Shown here: one piece after another, positions 8,374 through 15,115 of the stretch | How positions within the stretch are numbered: position 1 is the stretch's first letter | Layout: each line of letters starts with the position of its first letter | The notes under the pieces: model-generated | What the model was told of the DNA's origin: nothing | Seen by the model: the letters and a program-made list of their open reading frames with translations, nothing else | The model's database searches: none | Virus record (IMG/VR): IMGVR_UViG_3300035703_000246 | Coordinates: 1 to 35,540 of that record | Reading direction: 5' to 3' (one strand) | Length of the DNA stretch: 35,540 bases | From: a virus | Translations under genes and position numbers: made by a program

Positions 8374-10281
8374 TTAGATTTCACAGTGACCAGCAGCACA
8401 GGCTAATGTCTGAGCGCCTTCAACATTGTCGTCCTCTTCTTTTAAAAGACTCCAATCAATGTTTGCAGGCATCTTAGCTAACAATGCTTCATACTCCTCC
8501 TTTGTGCACTCTTCATACGGAGCCTGTCGATAGGTTCCTCCATCCCACGGTAAGAAACTAATACCAGAGATTTCGTCGAAGTTCTTCCAAACCCAAGCAC
8601 CGACATCCATCCATTCGTGCTCTTTAACAGAAATTGTGACAGACGGTTTATGTTCGCAGTAGTGACGCTGGTACATCATCCAGATGTCTAGCTGTTGTAG
8701 TGCATCAAGACTATCACGAGTCCTTGCATTATCTGGTGCTTTCACTGGGAAAGAAAACACGGCAGTGCTATCAGGACGCATTACACAGTCTTCAGTGGGA
8801 ACTCCACTGTCTGTCAAAAACTTCGTGAGAGGATCTTTCTTATCTCCACGAACCCGACGAATGTAATACTTACTATGTCGAGTATGAATACCAGAGGCAG
8901 AATTAACAAGCTGAGACACAGTCCCAGAAGGCTTAACACAAGTGATCGCAGCCGACTGAGGGATTCCAAGAGCACCTGAATACTCAGCATTGGTGTCCAC
9001 GGCGACTTGGCGTAGCTGTTCAAGAGCCTTCTTAGTGCTGTCACAGACTTCTCCCATCCATTTGTTATCAAGAATACCAGTCAACGATACACCCAGCAGA
9101 CGCTCCTCTTCAGTGTTCTTCTGCCAGATCTTACGCAGGTAAGGGAAGTGCGTCAGAGTGCTCTGGAAAGTACCCAGAATCGTAGCAATACGGACCTTAC
9201 GAGCCAGAGTCTCAGGAGTATCTTCAGCACGGACAACTACTTCTGTGAGGTTGCAGAACTGATAGGGGCGTAGGATGATTTCCGAACAAGGATTCGTTCC
9301 AAATTCATAATTACTGTCCCGTCGACCATTCTTTTCAGCTTGAGCGATACTGGCAGCACGGGAGAAGATTCCTCGTTCTCCAGAATGACTGTTATACAAT
9401 GAAGTCCACTCTTGGAGAAATTGTCCAATATCAGGTCGTGCATTATACGTTGCTGAGTTGTTAGCCAGTGCTCGTTGTGCATTTTGTTCCCACCAGTTTC
9501 CAGATTTAGCATGACGCATCCGATCATCTTCAAGATCTGACAAGGAGATCATTGCTGATCGTCGTACTCCACCCACAACAACAACTTCCCCGATTTTGCA
9601 GAGAATATCATGGCATTCGAGCGATGTAAGTTTCCGACCAGCGGCTCCTTTGAACTTGGCTGTAACAAATCTAAAAAGCTCATCCAAAGGTCCAGGACCA
9701 GATGCTCGTCCACCAAAAGTCTTGAGTCGTGCTCCAGCGGGTCTAATCTTGGAAAGGTCATACCTTGCCACTTCCCCAGAATACAGAAGAGCGATGAGCT
9801 GGCGTAGTGCCTTGGCCCAGCCTTCTTTAGAGTCAGCGACAGAAATAACAGTCTCAGAGTCAAAGAGCTGATCAGGGACTTCAGGTAGTTGAGTGACATA
9901 CTTTTGCTCCACAGAGAAGCCTACTCCAGTGCCGCAGAGAAGGATATACATAGCCTCGTCAAAGGCTTTAGGGTCATCGATAGGCAGATAAGAACAATTG
10001 TAACCTGCTGTGTTGTCACGCTCCAGAGCCTTACCAGCGGTCATGATAGCTCGCATAGATGGCATGACTTCAAGGTTTAGGACAGCGGTGTACAGCTCGT
10101 CTAGTAGCTTTGAATCGATAGAGTACTTGTGCTTTGTCTCAAGCTGGTTCTGCATGAAAGAGAAGTAACGCTTGACGGTTTCTTCCCAGTGCTCACGGCG
10201 CTGCTCATCTTGTACGAAACGGCTGTAACGGCTCTTGTGAATAAATTGAGAATAATAATCCATGTGGTTAGTTGCTGACAT
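8374..10281 (-). CDS. nrdJ: Adenosylcobalamin-dependent ribonucleotide reductase (class II)
   Basis: A 635-aa enzyme that reduces ribonucleotides to deoxyribonucleotides for phage DNA synthesis. All expected residues are visible. Cys96 (YNCSYLP) and Cys343 (FCNLT) form the active-site redox pair. NPCSE at 330-334 holds the thiyl-radical Cys332, with Asn330 and Glu334. Cys628 and Cys633 near the C-terminus (ACAAGHCEI) are the shuttle cysteines. The 11-residue step from Cys332 to Cys343 and the 5-residue step at the C-terminus match the monomeric Lactobacillus-type reductase. The ATG at 10281 has AGGA nine bases upstream; the second Met (10263) has none. The gene overlaps the GIY-YIG gene by 14 bases. 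It needs cobalamin from the host. Confidence 0.93.
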   Translation of the reverse strand: MSATNHMDYYSQFIHKSRYSRFVQDEQRREHWEETVKRYFSFMQNQLETKHKYSIDSKLLDELYTAVLNLEVMPSMRAIMTAGKALERDNTAGYNCSYLPIDDPKAFDEAMYILLCGTGVGFSVEQKYVTQLPEVPDQLFDSETVISVADSKEGWAKALRQLIALLYSGEVARYDLSKIRPAGARLKTFGGRASGPGPLDELFRFVTAKFKGAAGRKLTSLECHDILCKIGEVVVVGGVRRSAMISLSDLEDDRMRHAKSGNWWEQNAQRALANNSATYNARPDIGQFLQEWTSLYNSHSGERGIFSRAASIAQAEKNGRRDSNYEFGTNPCSEIILRPYQFCNLTEVVVRAEDTPETLARKVRIATILGTFQSTLTHFPYLRKIWQKNTEEERLLGVSLTGILDNKWMGEVCDSTKKALEQLRQVAVDTNAEYSGALGIPQSAAITCVKPSGTVSQLVNSASGIHTRHSKYYIRRVRGDKKDPLTKFLTDSGVPTEDCVMRPDSTAVFSFPVKAPDNARTRDSLDALQQLDIWMMYQRHYCEHKPSVTISVKEHEWMDVGAWVWKNFDEISGISFLPWDGGTYRQAPYEECTKEEYEALLAKMPANIDWSLLKEEDDNVEGAQTLACAAGHCEI

Positions 10282-10705
10282 ATTGCACCATCCTTTTTGC
10301 TGACATTACATTGTTTAGTGGGTTTTCTGATCCAATAAGAAAAGCTACATTCTTATATGAATAACCCATGTCCTTTAAACCTTTGGCAAACTCACAAATA
10401 TTTTTGTCAAACTTCCGTCCTTTTTGCCAATGATTAGTATTTAACAGCTTATTAAATACTGGTTTCAGGACTTCAATTGTTTCTTTTTCTTTTTCCTTTG
10501 CTTCTTCTTTGGTTAGGTTTTTATCAGTTACAAACACAATGTCATGCAGCGTATAACCTTGTTCATACTGCTCATTTAACCACTTAACATGATCAACGGA
10601 TCTGTGTCCTTTTCTTACATTCCACGCTCTATCATATTGTCCAAGACCAACATATACTGCTTTGTTAGTTTTTGGATCTACATGATGATAAACATAGTAA
10701 TCCAT
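10268..10705 (-). CDS. GIY-YIG family endonuclease, probably a homing endonuclease
   Basis: A 145-aa protein with a GIY-YIG-like core: YVY at 4-6, YVG at 18-20, Arg26 in DRAW, and a glutamate-rich helix ending ETIEVLKPVFNKLLN, which fits the catalytic Glu and following Pro/Asn of the family. The C-terminal part (about 95-145, FAKGLKDMGYSYKNVAFLIG) looks like a small DNA-binding helix-turn-helix module as in free-standing phage homing endonucleases. The gene is visibly more A/T rich than its neighbours and sits between the reductase gene and a conserved small gene. It overlaps the reductase start, which suggests later insertion. Cleavage activity and target are not known. Confidence 0.75.
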   Translation of the reverse strand: MDYYVYHHVDPKTNKAVYVGLGQYDRAWNVRKGHRSVDHVKWLNEQYEQGYTLHDIVFVTDKNLTKEEAKEKEKETIEVLKPVFNKLLNTNHWQKGRKFDKNICEFAKGLKDMGYSYKNVAFLIGSENPLNNVMSAKRMVQYVSN

Positions 10706-10712
10706 ATTTTTA

Positions 10713-10874
10713 TTATTCCCAGTTGACTAATTGTTCTAAACGATCTGCTTGGTCTTCAATGTAGTCGTCGAAGCGCTCTACTAGCTCGTCTGCCCTAATA
10801 GACAGCTCTTCAACGATGGTTATCTCATCCCATCTTTTCATCCTCTCTTTAATCTCTTCCAGTGTTAGCGGCAT
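10713..10874 (-). CDS. Small acidic helical phage protein
   Basis: A 53-aa frame starting MPLTLEEIKERMKRWDEI and ending in a charged helix (DQADRLEQLVNWE). The ribosome site AAGGG lies five bases ahead of the ATG at 10874, inside the end of the DUF3310 gene. I recall similar short proteins (EIKER...WDE followed by ADELVERFDDYIED) in other phages, often close to nucleotide-metabolism genes, but no function is established to my knowledge. Confidence 0.75.
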   Translation of the reverse strand: MPLTLEEIKERMKRWDEITIVEELSIRADELVERFDDYIEDQADRLEQLVNWE

Positions 10875-10875
10875 A

Positions 10876-11169
10876 TCAACCCTTGTAGTACTTGTTGCCT
10901 ATAGCGTCATAGTTCTCTAGCATGAACTCCAGGTAGTGCTTTGCTTTCTCAAGATCCTGTTTCCCTGCCTTCTTACGATGTCGCTGTATATATTTTATCA
11001 CATTACAGGCCCACGGGTCAAGCCCCCAATCAAGAAAAACATCCCAGGACTGAATGTCAGACTTGTAATGATCACCTCCAACCTGCCTATCTTTGATATA
11101 ATCACCTAGAGTCTGATGATTCTTCATGGCTTTGTACCAGTCTGTTGCACTTGCGTTATCGATGCTCAT
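10876..11169 (-). CDS. DUF3310 family protein
   Basis: A 97-aa protein carrying the family signature VGGDHYK (30-36), then LDPWACNVIKYIQRHRKK and the EKAKHYLEFMLEN helix. DUF3310 proteins are frequent in phages, sometimes labelled nucleotide kinase-like, without a demonstrated function. The ATG at 11169 has AAGGA upstream within the end of the phosphoesterase gene; the two genes overlap by 14 bases. Its place beside the reductase fits a link to nucleotide metabolism, but that is inference. Confidence 0.85.
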   Translation of the reverse strand: MSIDNASATDWYKAMKNHQTLGDYIKDRQVGGDHYKSDIQSWDVFLDWGLDPWACNVIKYIQRHRKKAGKQDLEKAKHYLEFMLENYDAIGNKYYKG

Positions 11170-11926
11170 ACTTTTTCCTTAGATAGTTTAGGGATACTGG
11201 CATCTCGTCAAAGCTGCCGTTGTTGACCTCGTGAAGCATCCAGATACCTCGCCAGTACTTGTTACCCTGGCTACCTAGATAGTCCTCATCGTGCAGGTAG
11301 CAGCAGCCTGAGAAGAGTCCTGTGATCTGGCTACCGTCTGCTCGATTGGAGTAGGCGATCTGTCGATTCTGAACATGACCCATGACTGCGCTCATGTGCT
11401 TCTTAGCCAACAGAGCTGCTGCAGATGTTACAGGACGCCCCATAGTGCCAGAAGTAAAGAAGTGAGCGTACACAATACCATCAATAACAATAGGTTCCAG
11501 GTACGGTATAACCTCCCAACCATGTAGTTCGTACTTAAGGTCACTGAGGCTAATAGTTCCGTCAAGTTTAGGATCTCCTTCGACAGCCCTGGAAATTCTT
11601 TCTTCATGGTTTCCGAGGGTGAGAACGAGTCTGGGTCTATACTGCTTTTCTTTATTTCGTCGTGCACGTTCGTTATACTCCTTTATCGGTGTTAAGAGAA
11701 TCTCCATAGCCTTGTTGGTTACTTCGATGTCTGTGCGGTAACGTCGTCCTTCAAAGCTCTTCTTGCCTACATCATAGCTTGAGAGGCTAGGCATATCAGC
11801 AAAGTCACCAATCTGGACGATTACATCTGGCTTCTTGTCAACTAGATATTGTCCAACCCAGGTAAGATAGGACAGATCTACTCCATCCTTCACTTGGCAG
11901 TCGGGTATCACGCAGTGGACTGTCAT
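11156..11926 (-). CDS. Calcineurin-like metallophosphoesterase
   Basis: A 256-aa protein with the metal-binding signature of the superfamily: an early Asp in IPDCQV (residue 9), GDFADM near 42-47, GNHEERI near 105-111 and later His motifs (YAHFF, MGHVQN). The usual first DxH is DxQ here, as in many phage members. Substrates of these phage enzymes are mostly unknown; nucleic-acid ends, cyclic nucleotides or phosphoproteins are possible. The start overlaps the upstream stop (ATGA), so it is translationally coupled within the replication/nucleotide operon. Confidence 0.85.
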   Translation of the reverse strand: MTVHCVIPDCQVKDGVDLSYLTWVGQYLVDKKPDVIVQIGDFADMPSLSSYDVGKKSFEGRRYRTDIEVTNKAMEILLTPIKEYNERARRNKEKQYRPRLVLTLGNHEERISRAVEGDPKLDGTISLSDLKYELHGWEVIPYLEPIVIDGIVYAHFFTSGTMGRPVTSAAALLAKKHMSAVMGHVQNRQIAYSNRADGSQITGLFSGCCYLHDEDYLGSQGNKYWRGIWMLHEVNNGSFDEMPVSLNYLRKKYEHR

Positions 11927-12207
11927 TCGGCTTCTTCCCCGTTATCAAGGTCAAAGTTCTTTGTTTGTTGATCTGTTTCAAACCCACAATCCCATTCAAT
12001 GTCATAAGGATCTTTGATAATCACACGATCAATGACGCCGACATAACCAGAAGCCTCTAAGAACTTAGCAAACTGGTACATGATCTTAGGCCATGTTGTT
12101 TCATCTTCAAAGTAATGACGGATCTCTACCGTGGTAGCCTCTGGATAGTGGCCTCCTGTGTCCTCATACAGCTCAGAATCGTATATAAATCGATAAACTT
12201 TACTCAT
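11923..12207 (-). CDS. Hypothetical acidic protein
   Basis: A 94-aa protein, acidic, with an aromatic-rich middle (TTWPKIMYQFAKFLEASGYV). The TWP...FLxxxGY pattern is one I associate with small uncharacterised phage proteins. It has a clear ribosome site (AAAGGAGATATA before ATG 12207) and its stop overlaps the phosphoesterase start. No domain was recognised. Coupling with the metallophosphoesterase could mean a joint role, but nothing in the sequence proves it. Confidence 0.7.
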   Translation of the reverse strand: MSKVYRFIYDSELYEDTGGHYPEATTVEIRHYFEDETTWPKIMYQFAKFLEASGYVGVIDRVIIKDPYDIEWDCGFETDQQTKNFDLDNGEEAE

Positions 12208-12221
12208 TATATCTCCTTTAA

Positions 12222-13010
12222 CTAATCACCACAAAAACAAGGAATAGACTCGTCAGAGAAAAGATCTGCTTGTTCGCTTGCTTTTTTGACTAGATCTTTA
12301 TACTGCGGATGATCTCGTCTAAATGTTGCATTGATCTGTTCTTCTTTAGCAGCCCACCAAACTACTTTTTCAGGATACCTACGAACAATAGAAAGTTTTT
12401 GTTTCAGGTCTTTTAAATAACAAAGATCACAGTTTCCTAAAGGAGTCTTGCCATCAATTACTGTCAGCTTTAAGTCAAAGGAATTGTTCTTCCAAAACTC
12501 AAGTACATCTTGCTGAGTAATACCATCTACTGCCAAAGGACACTGCTTTTCGTCTTTGTTTGTTGACATCTTAGCAACTCTGCGTGGCTCATCTGCTCTG
12601 ATACCAACAAAAGTAACAAACTCTTTCAAAGGAAATACCTTTTTCATCAGGTTTACTTTTAACTCTTGTGTACAGAATCTTGCAAAAGTGTTAGGTAAAT
12701 ACTTTTTCTTAGTAATTAACTGATCAAAAGGCTCACCGTTACGGCTTGCTGTTTCATATGTAACAACCTCAAACCCAGGTTTTTCTGATCTGTATTCAAC
12801 CCAGGTTATAGGCACGTTCCAATTATCCTGACAAGCCTTAACAAACTTAAGTGTTTCCTCATCTTCCTTTCCTGTGTTAGCAAAAATTACCATTGCTTCT
12901 TCAGGCAACTTTCCATCATTTGCTTCCAATACTTTCCAAAGCATAAAAGCAGAAGTCCGTCCACCGCTAAAACTAATTACAGTAGGTTCTACTATTTTAT
13001 AAGGACTCAT
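12222..13010 (-). CDS. PAPS reductase-like PP-loop ATPase with a cysteine set
   Basis: A 262-aa protein of the phosphoadenosine-phosphosulfate reductase superfamily. The PP-loop is SFSGGRTS (13-20), which binds ATP or an adenylyl group; FANTGKED (43-50) and GIRADEPRR (136-144) are further family motifs. Cysteines at 113 (RFCTQELK), 157, 194 and 197 (GNCDLCYLK) and 258/260 (CFC) could hold an iron-sulfur cluster. The ECGxH tail of true CysH is absent, so assimilatory sulfate reduction is unlikely. Sulfur transfer to nucleic acid, as in DndC-type proteins, is possible, yet no other dnd genes are seen. It overlaps a nuclease gene by 14 bases and has AGGA before ATG 13010. Confidence 0.8.
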   Translation of the reverse strand: MSPYKIVEPTVISFSGGRTSAFMLWKVLEANDGKLPEEAMVIFANTGKEDEETLKFVKACQDNWNVPITWVEYRSEKPGFEVVTYETASRNGEPFDQLITKKKYLPNTFARFCTQELKVNLMKKVFPLKEFVTFVGIRADEPRRVAKMSTNKDEKQCPLAVDGITQQDVLEFWKNNSFDLKLTVIDGKTPLGNCDLCYLKDLKQKLSIVRRYPEKVVWWAAKEEQINATFRRDHPQYKDLVKKASEQADLFSDESIPCFCGD

Positions 13011-13347
13011 TTGCTTTCCTAATCAGATCTAAAAAGTACTCAGCATCAACAACTACAAGAGGGCGGGATCTGTTTTGTTTAATAAAGACAACAGGTTCTC
13101 CCTTTCCTTTGGCGTTTGTTTCCGCTTGTTCGTAGTAGCCGTAAACAGCAATCTTTTCTCTAGACTTGCATTCAATACTAAGAGGCACTTTCCGTCTTGC
13201 TGCTGGACTAAGGAGTAAGTCTTCCCCTGACACGCCCATCGACACGGATCTAACATCGTCGGGTTCAAGAGAGAACCTTGCTAGTATTTGATCTCTTACC
13301 CACTGTTGGAACACTCTGCCCTTTGCCTTTGCGCTGCTTGGTTTCAA
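12997..13347 (-). CDS. PD-(D/E)XK nuclease, Holliday-junction-resolvase-like
   Basis: A 116-aa protein with the fold's pattern: an N-terminal helix GRVFQQWVRDQI, Asp in SGEDLLLSP (about 47), the ECK motif in PLSIECKSREK (about 69-71) and later a Lys/Asn-rich strand and helix. This layout fits archaeal Hjc-type resolvases and phage recombination nucleases. The start is TTG at 13347, supported by a strong AAGGTG ribosome site seven bases upstream; no ATG lies before the conserved helix. The 5' end overlaps the upstream gene by 83 bases, unusually long. It probably trims or resolves branched DNA during replication or packaging. Confidence 0.7.
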   Translation of the reverse strand: MKPSSAKAKGRVFQQWVRDQILARFSLEPDDVRSVSMGVSGEDLLLSPAARRKVPLSIECKSREKIAVYGYYEQAETNAKGKGEPVVFIKQNRSRPLVVVDAEYFLDLIRKANESL

Positions 13348-13597
13348 ACTTAATCACCTTTCTTTCCTTGATCCATGACTTTGGAATGTGCATACGAGCG
13401 TTGCTGTCCTTATCAGAGATCGTTGAAGCGATGCAGATAGCGTCAGCAGTCTCGTCTACGATAAAGCCCACAGTGAAGCAGTCGTGGACATCAGCCTTTA
13501 CATCCTGTTGCCATTCGCAATCTGCTACGGCATCAACCCAGTGGACGTAGGTTATGCTGGTGGATTCCACATTTCGTTTGGTTTTCTTCGTATCCAT
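13265..13597 (-). CDS. Hypothetical small protein
   Basis: A 110-aa protein with YVHWVDAVADCEWQ near 17-30, then CFTVGFIVDETADAICIASTIS and a basic C-terminus (IPKSWIKERKVIKFE onward). The pattern 'W.DA....W', VGF and IPK resembles a small beta-barrel protein common in phage replication regions, without known function. It overlaps the exonuclease gene by 46 bases at its start and the TTG-started nuclease by 83 bases at its end, both in different frames. The ribosome site is weak, so translation is probably coupled. Confidence 0.65.
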   Translation of the reverse strand: MDTKKTKRNVESTSITYVHWVDAVADCEWQQDVKADVHDCFTVGFIVDETADAICIASTISDKDSNARMHIPKSWIKERKVIKFETKQRKGKGQSVPTVGKRSNTSKVLS

Positions 13598-14229
13598 AAT
13601 AATCTGCCGTTTTCTAGCACCCTTTCAGTGTCGTTGTCGTAAGCCTTTAAGACAGCATCGTAGAGTTCTTGTTCAGTCTTGCAATCCTTTACAAGTTTCT
13701 CTGCCTTCTTCGGACCAATACCTTTTAGCCCTACAATGTTGTCTACCCTGTCGCCTGTCAAGATCTGCTTGTAGAAGTTGACGATTCCCTCGTACTCTTC
13801 AATCAGATACTTGTTATCTTTTATGAAGTTATAATGCCATCCTCGAATCATGTCAAGATCTTTGTCTAGTGTCATGATCAGATAGTCATCGATGCTGTCA
13901 AACTCGTAAGCTGCTATACCAATTGCATCGTCAGCCTCTTGTCCTTCTACTTCATTAAAAGCCCAGGCACTTCTCAAATACTCCCGCAGTATTTCATAGT
14001 GGATAGGCTTCTCGCCAGTCCTGTTGCCCTTATAAGGTGCAGTCTTCGCAATCTCGTTGCGATAATTGTTGGAGCCAGTTAAGAATCCTTTGTAGTCCCC
14101 TACGTCAGGACGCATAACCAGCTCCTCTAGGAACTCTGCCATCCTTGCAATCGCTAGTCGGTCTGAAGTGTCGTTAGACGCAAACCCTATGCGATATACA
14201 AGAATGTCTCCGTCGATTAAAGCAATCAC
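13552..14229 (-). CDS. 5'-3' exonuclease (FEN / T7 gp6-type)
   Basis: A 225-aa structure-specific nuclease. Visible metal ligands are Asp6 and Asp8 in ALIDGDILV, EGQEADDAIG (Glu and two Asp), TLDKDLDM and GDRVDNIVGLKGIGPKKAEKL, the last holding the helix-3-turn-helix. This is the flap-endonuclease family used by T7-like phages to remove RNA primers, degrade host DNA and expose ends for recombination. The start is GTG at 14229, which overlaps the stop of the previous gene (GTGA), a coupling pattern found repeatedly in this operon. Confidence 0.92.
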   Translation of the reverse strand: MIALIDGDILVYRIGFASNDTSDRLAIARMAEFLEELVMRPDVGDYKGFLTGSNNYRNEIAKTAPYKGNRTGEKPIHYEILREYLRSAWAFNEVEGQEADDAIGIAAYEFDSIDDYLIMTLDKDLDMIRGWHYNFIKDNKYLIEEYEGIVNFYKQILTGDRVDNIVGLKGIGPKKAEKLVKDCKTEQELYDAVLKAYDNDTERVLENGRLLWIRRKPNEMWNPPA

Positions 14230-14441
14230 TTTTTGGCTAAGAAGTCTGCCATCTGGCGAAGAACTTTAGCAGCCTGCTCACGACTATCAAAAGTATTGTC
14301 GTTGATCGTCACAGTGCCGTCAGAGGTTATTTCAAAGTCAAACTGCTCTCCAAAGAATTCACCGTCTGAGACACGGAAAGTGCTTGCCAAAGGCTCGATC
14401 CTAAACTCTACTTTAGGTACTACTGTCTTTTTCGTTACCAT
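14226..14441 (-). CDS. Hypothetical small protein
   Basis: The start is set to ATG 14441 because AAGGAG lies six bases upstream; an in-frame TTG at 14468 has no such site. The 71-aa product has a basic N-terminus (MVTKKTVVPKVEFRIEPL), a predicted beta part (FDFEITSDGTVTINDNTF) and a C-terminal helix (SREQAAKVLRQMADFLAKK). No family was recognised. It lies between the probable ssDNA-binding protein and the exonuclease, so a replication or recombination accessory role is plausible but unproven. Confidence 0.75.
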   Translation of the reverse strand: MVTKKTVVPKVEFRIEPLASTFRVSDGEFFGEQFDFEITSDGTVTINDNTFDSREQAAKVLRQMADFLAKK

Positions 14442-14451
14442 GTTTTTCTCC

Positions 14452-14862
14452 TTAGAGGACATCGTCAAGTTCTTCTTCTTTAACTTCTGCTTCGTAGACT
14501 ACCAGATCAGTGATGATCAGCTTATTGACGCCGATAGCTACACCCTTCTTCTTCTGATAGGTATACTCGTAGGGCTTGAGCAGTGCAATAGCCTTGGAGC
14601 CATTACCTACCTTACCTGCTACAGGATTACCTTCACGATCTTCTGCTTTGATAGGATAGTTCACGCTCTTAGCAGTAACGAAGAAACCCTTCTCAGGCTG
14701 ATCGTCCTTCTTACGAACATTAACACCCATTGCTTGCAGCTTTGATACAGCTTCAGAGCTCAGGTTGCAAAGGTCTACTTGGTATTTACCTGATAGCTGG
14801 TTAGGCGTATCAAGGAAAGCCCACATAATCTCTGCCTGAACTTTTACTGGTTGTAAATCCAT
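14452..14862 (-). CDS. Probable single-stranded DNA-binding protein
   Basis: A 136-aa protein with a beta-rich body (QAEIMWAFLDTP, YQVDLCNLS, GFFVTAKSVNYPI, ALLKPYEYTYQKKKGVAIG, LIITDLVVYE) and a strongly acidic C-terminal tail (EVKEEELDDVL). An OB-like body with an acidic tail is the layout of phage ssDNA-binding proteins such as T7 gp2.5, where the tail contacts polymerase and helicase. It is shorter than T7 gp2.5 (232 aa). It has an AAAGGAG ribosome site and is the first gene after a perfect-consensus promoter at 14892-14919. That fits a protein needed in quantity. Confidence 0.7.
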   Translation of the reverse strand: MDLQPVKVQAEIMWAFLDTPNQLSGKYQVDLCNLSSEAVSKLQAMGVNVRKKDDQPEKGFFVTAKSVNYPIKAEDREGNPVAGKVGNGSKAIALLKPYEYTYQKKKGVAIGVNKLIITDLVVYEAEVKEEELDDVL

Positions 14863-14891
14863 TTACTTCTCCTTTTAGAATATACCTATAT

Positions 14892-14919
14892 ATTATACCA
14901 TATTAGTGCAACTTGTCAA
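14892..14919 (-). promoter_or_regulatory. Sigma70 promoter with perfect boxes, inside the early arm
   Basis: On the minus strand TTGACA (14919-14914) and TATAAT (14897-14892) are separated by 16 bases. Transcription would start near 14885, leading straight into the ssDNA-binding protein gene and the exonuclease, nuclease and reductase genes beyond. The promoter overlaps the last codons of the upstream gene that ends at 14903. Unlike the late promoters it has no AAGTACTT element, so it may fire at a different time. Confidence 0.85.
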
Positions 14920-15115
14920 TGTCTGAGCCTAATGATTTTATATCGTGAAATGAAGCCATCATTATCCCAGTGCTGAAGATTGCTTGCAGCTCGTGCATAT
15001 CCTGTACCGTTGTCTTGATGTTGACAGTGTCGTCCTTCTTGACAACAATAATGATCACCTCTGCCATGTCTTCATAGAACTTCTCGTCTTGTAGATCTAG
15101 TGCGTCTGTGCCCAT
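14903..15115 (-). CDS. Hypothetical small protein
   Basis: A 70-aa protein, MGTDALDLQDEKFYEDMAEV, then a hydrophobic strand IIIVV and a helical rest (DMHELQAIFSTGIMMASF). AAAGGA lies before ATG 15115. It overlaps the DNA polymerase 3' end by 19 bases, and its own 3' end carries the -35 box of the promoter at 14892-14919. No domain was recognised. Confidence 0.7.
   Translation of the reverse strand: MGTDALDLQDEKFYEDMAEVIIIVVKKDDTVNIKTTVQDMHELQAIFSTGIMMASFHDIKSLGSDIDKLH

Noticed and set aside
9596-9871. Plus-strand frames opposite the reductase gene
   Set aside because: Antisense shadows of a well-supported enzyme gene; no ribosome sites or recognisable product.
12222-13010. Assimilatory PAPS reductase (CysH) as an auxiliary metabolic gene
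   Set aside because: The conserved ECGxH tail of CysH is missing and extra cysteines are present, so only the superfamily is claimed.
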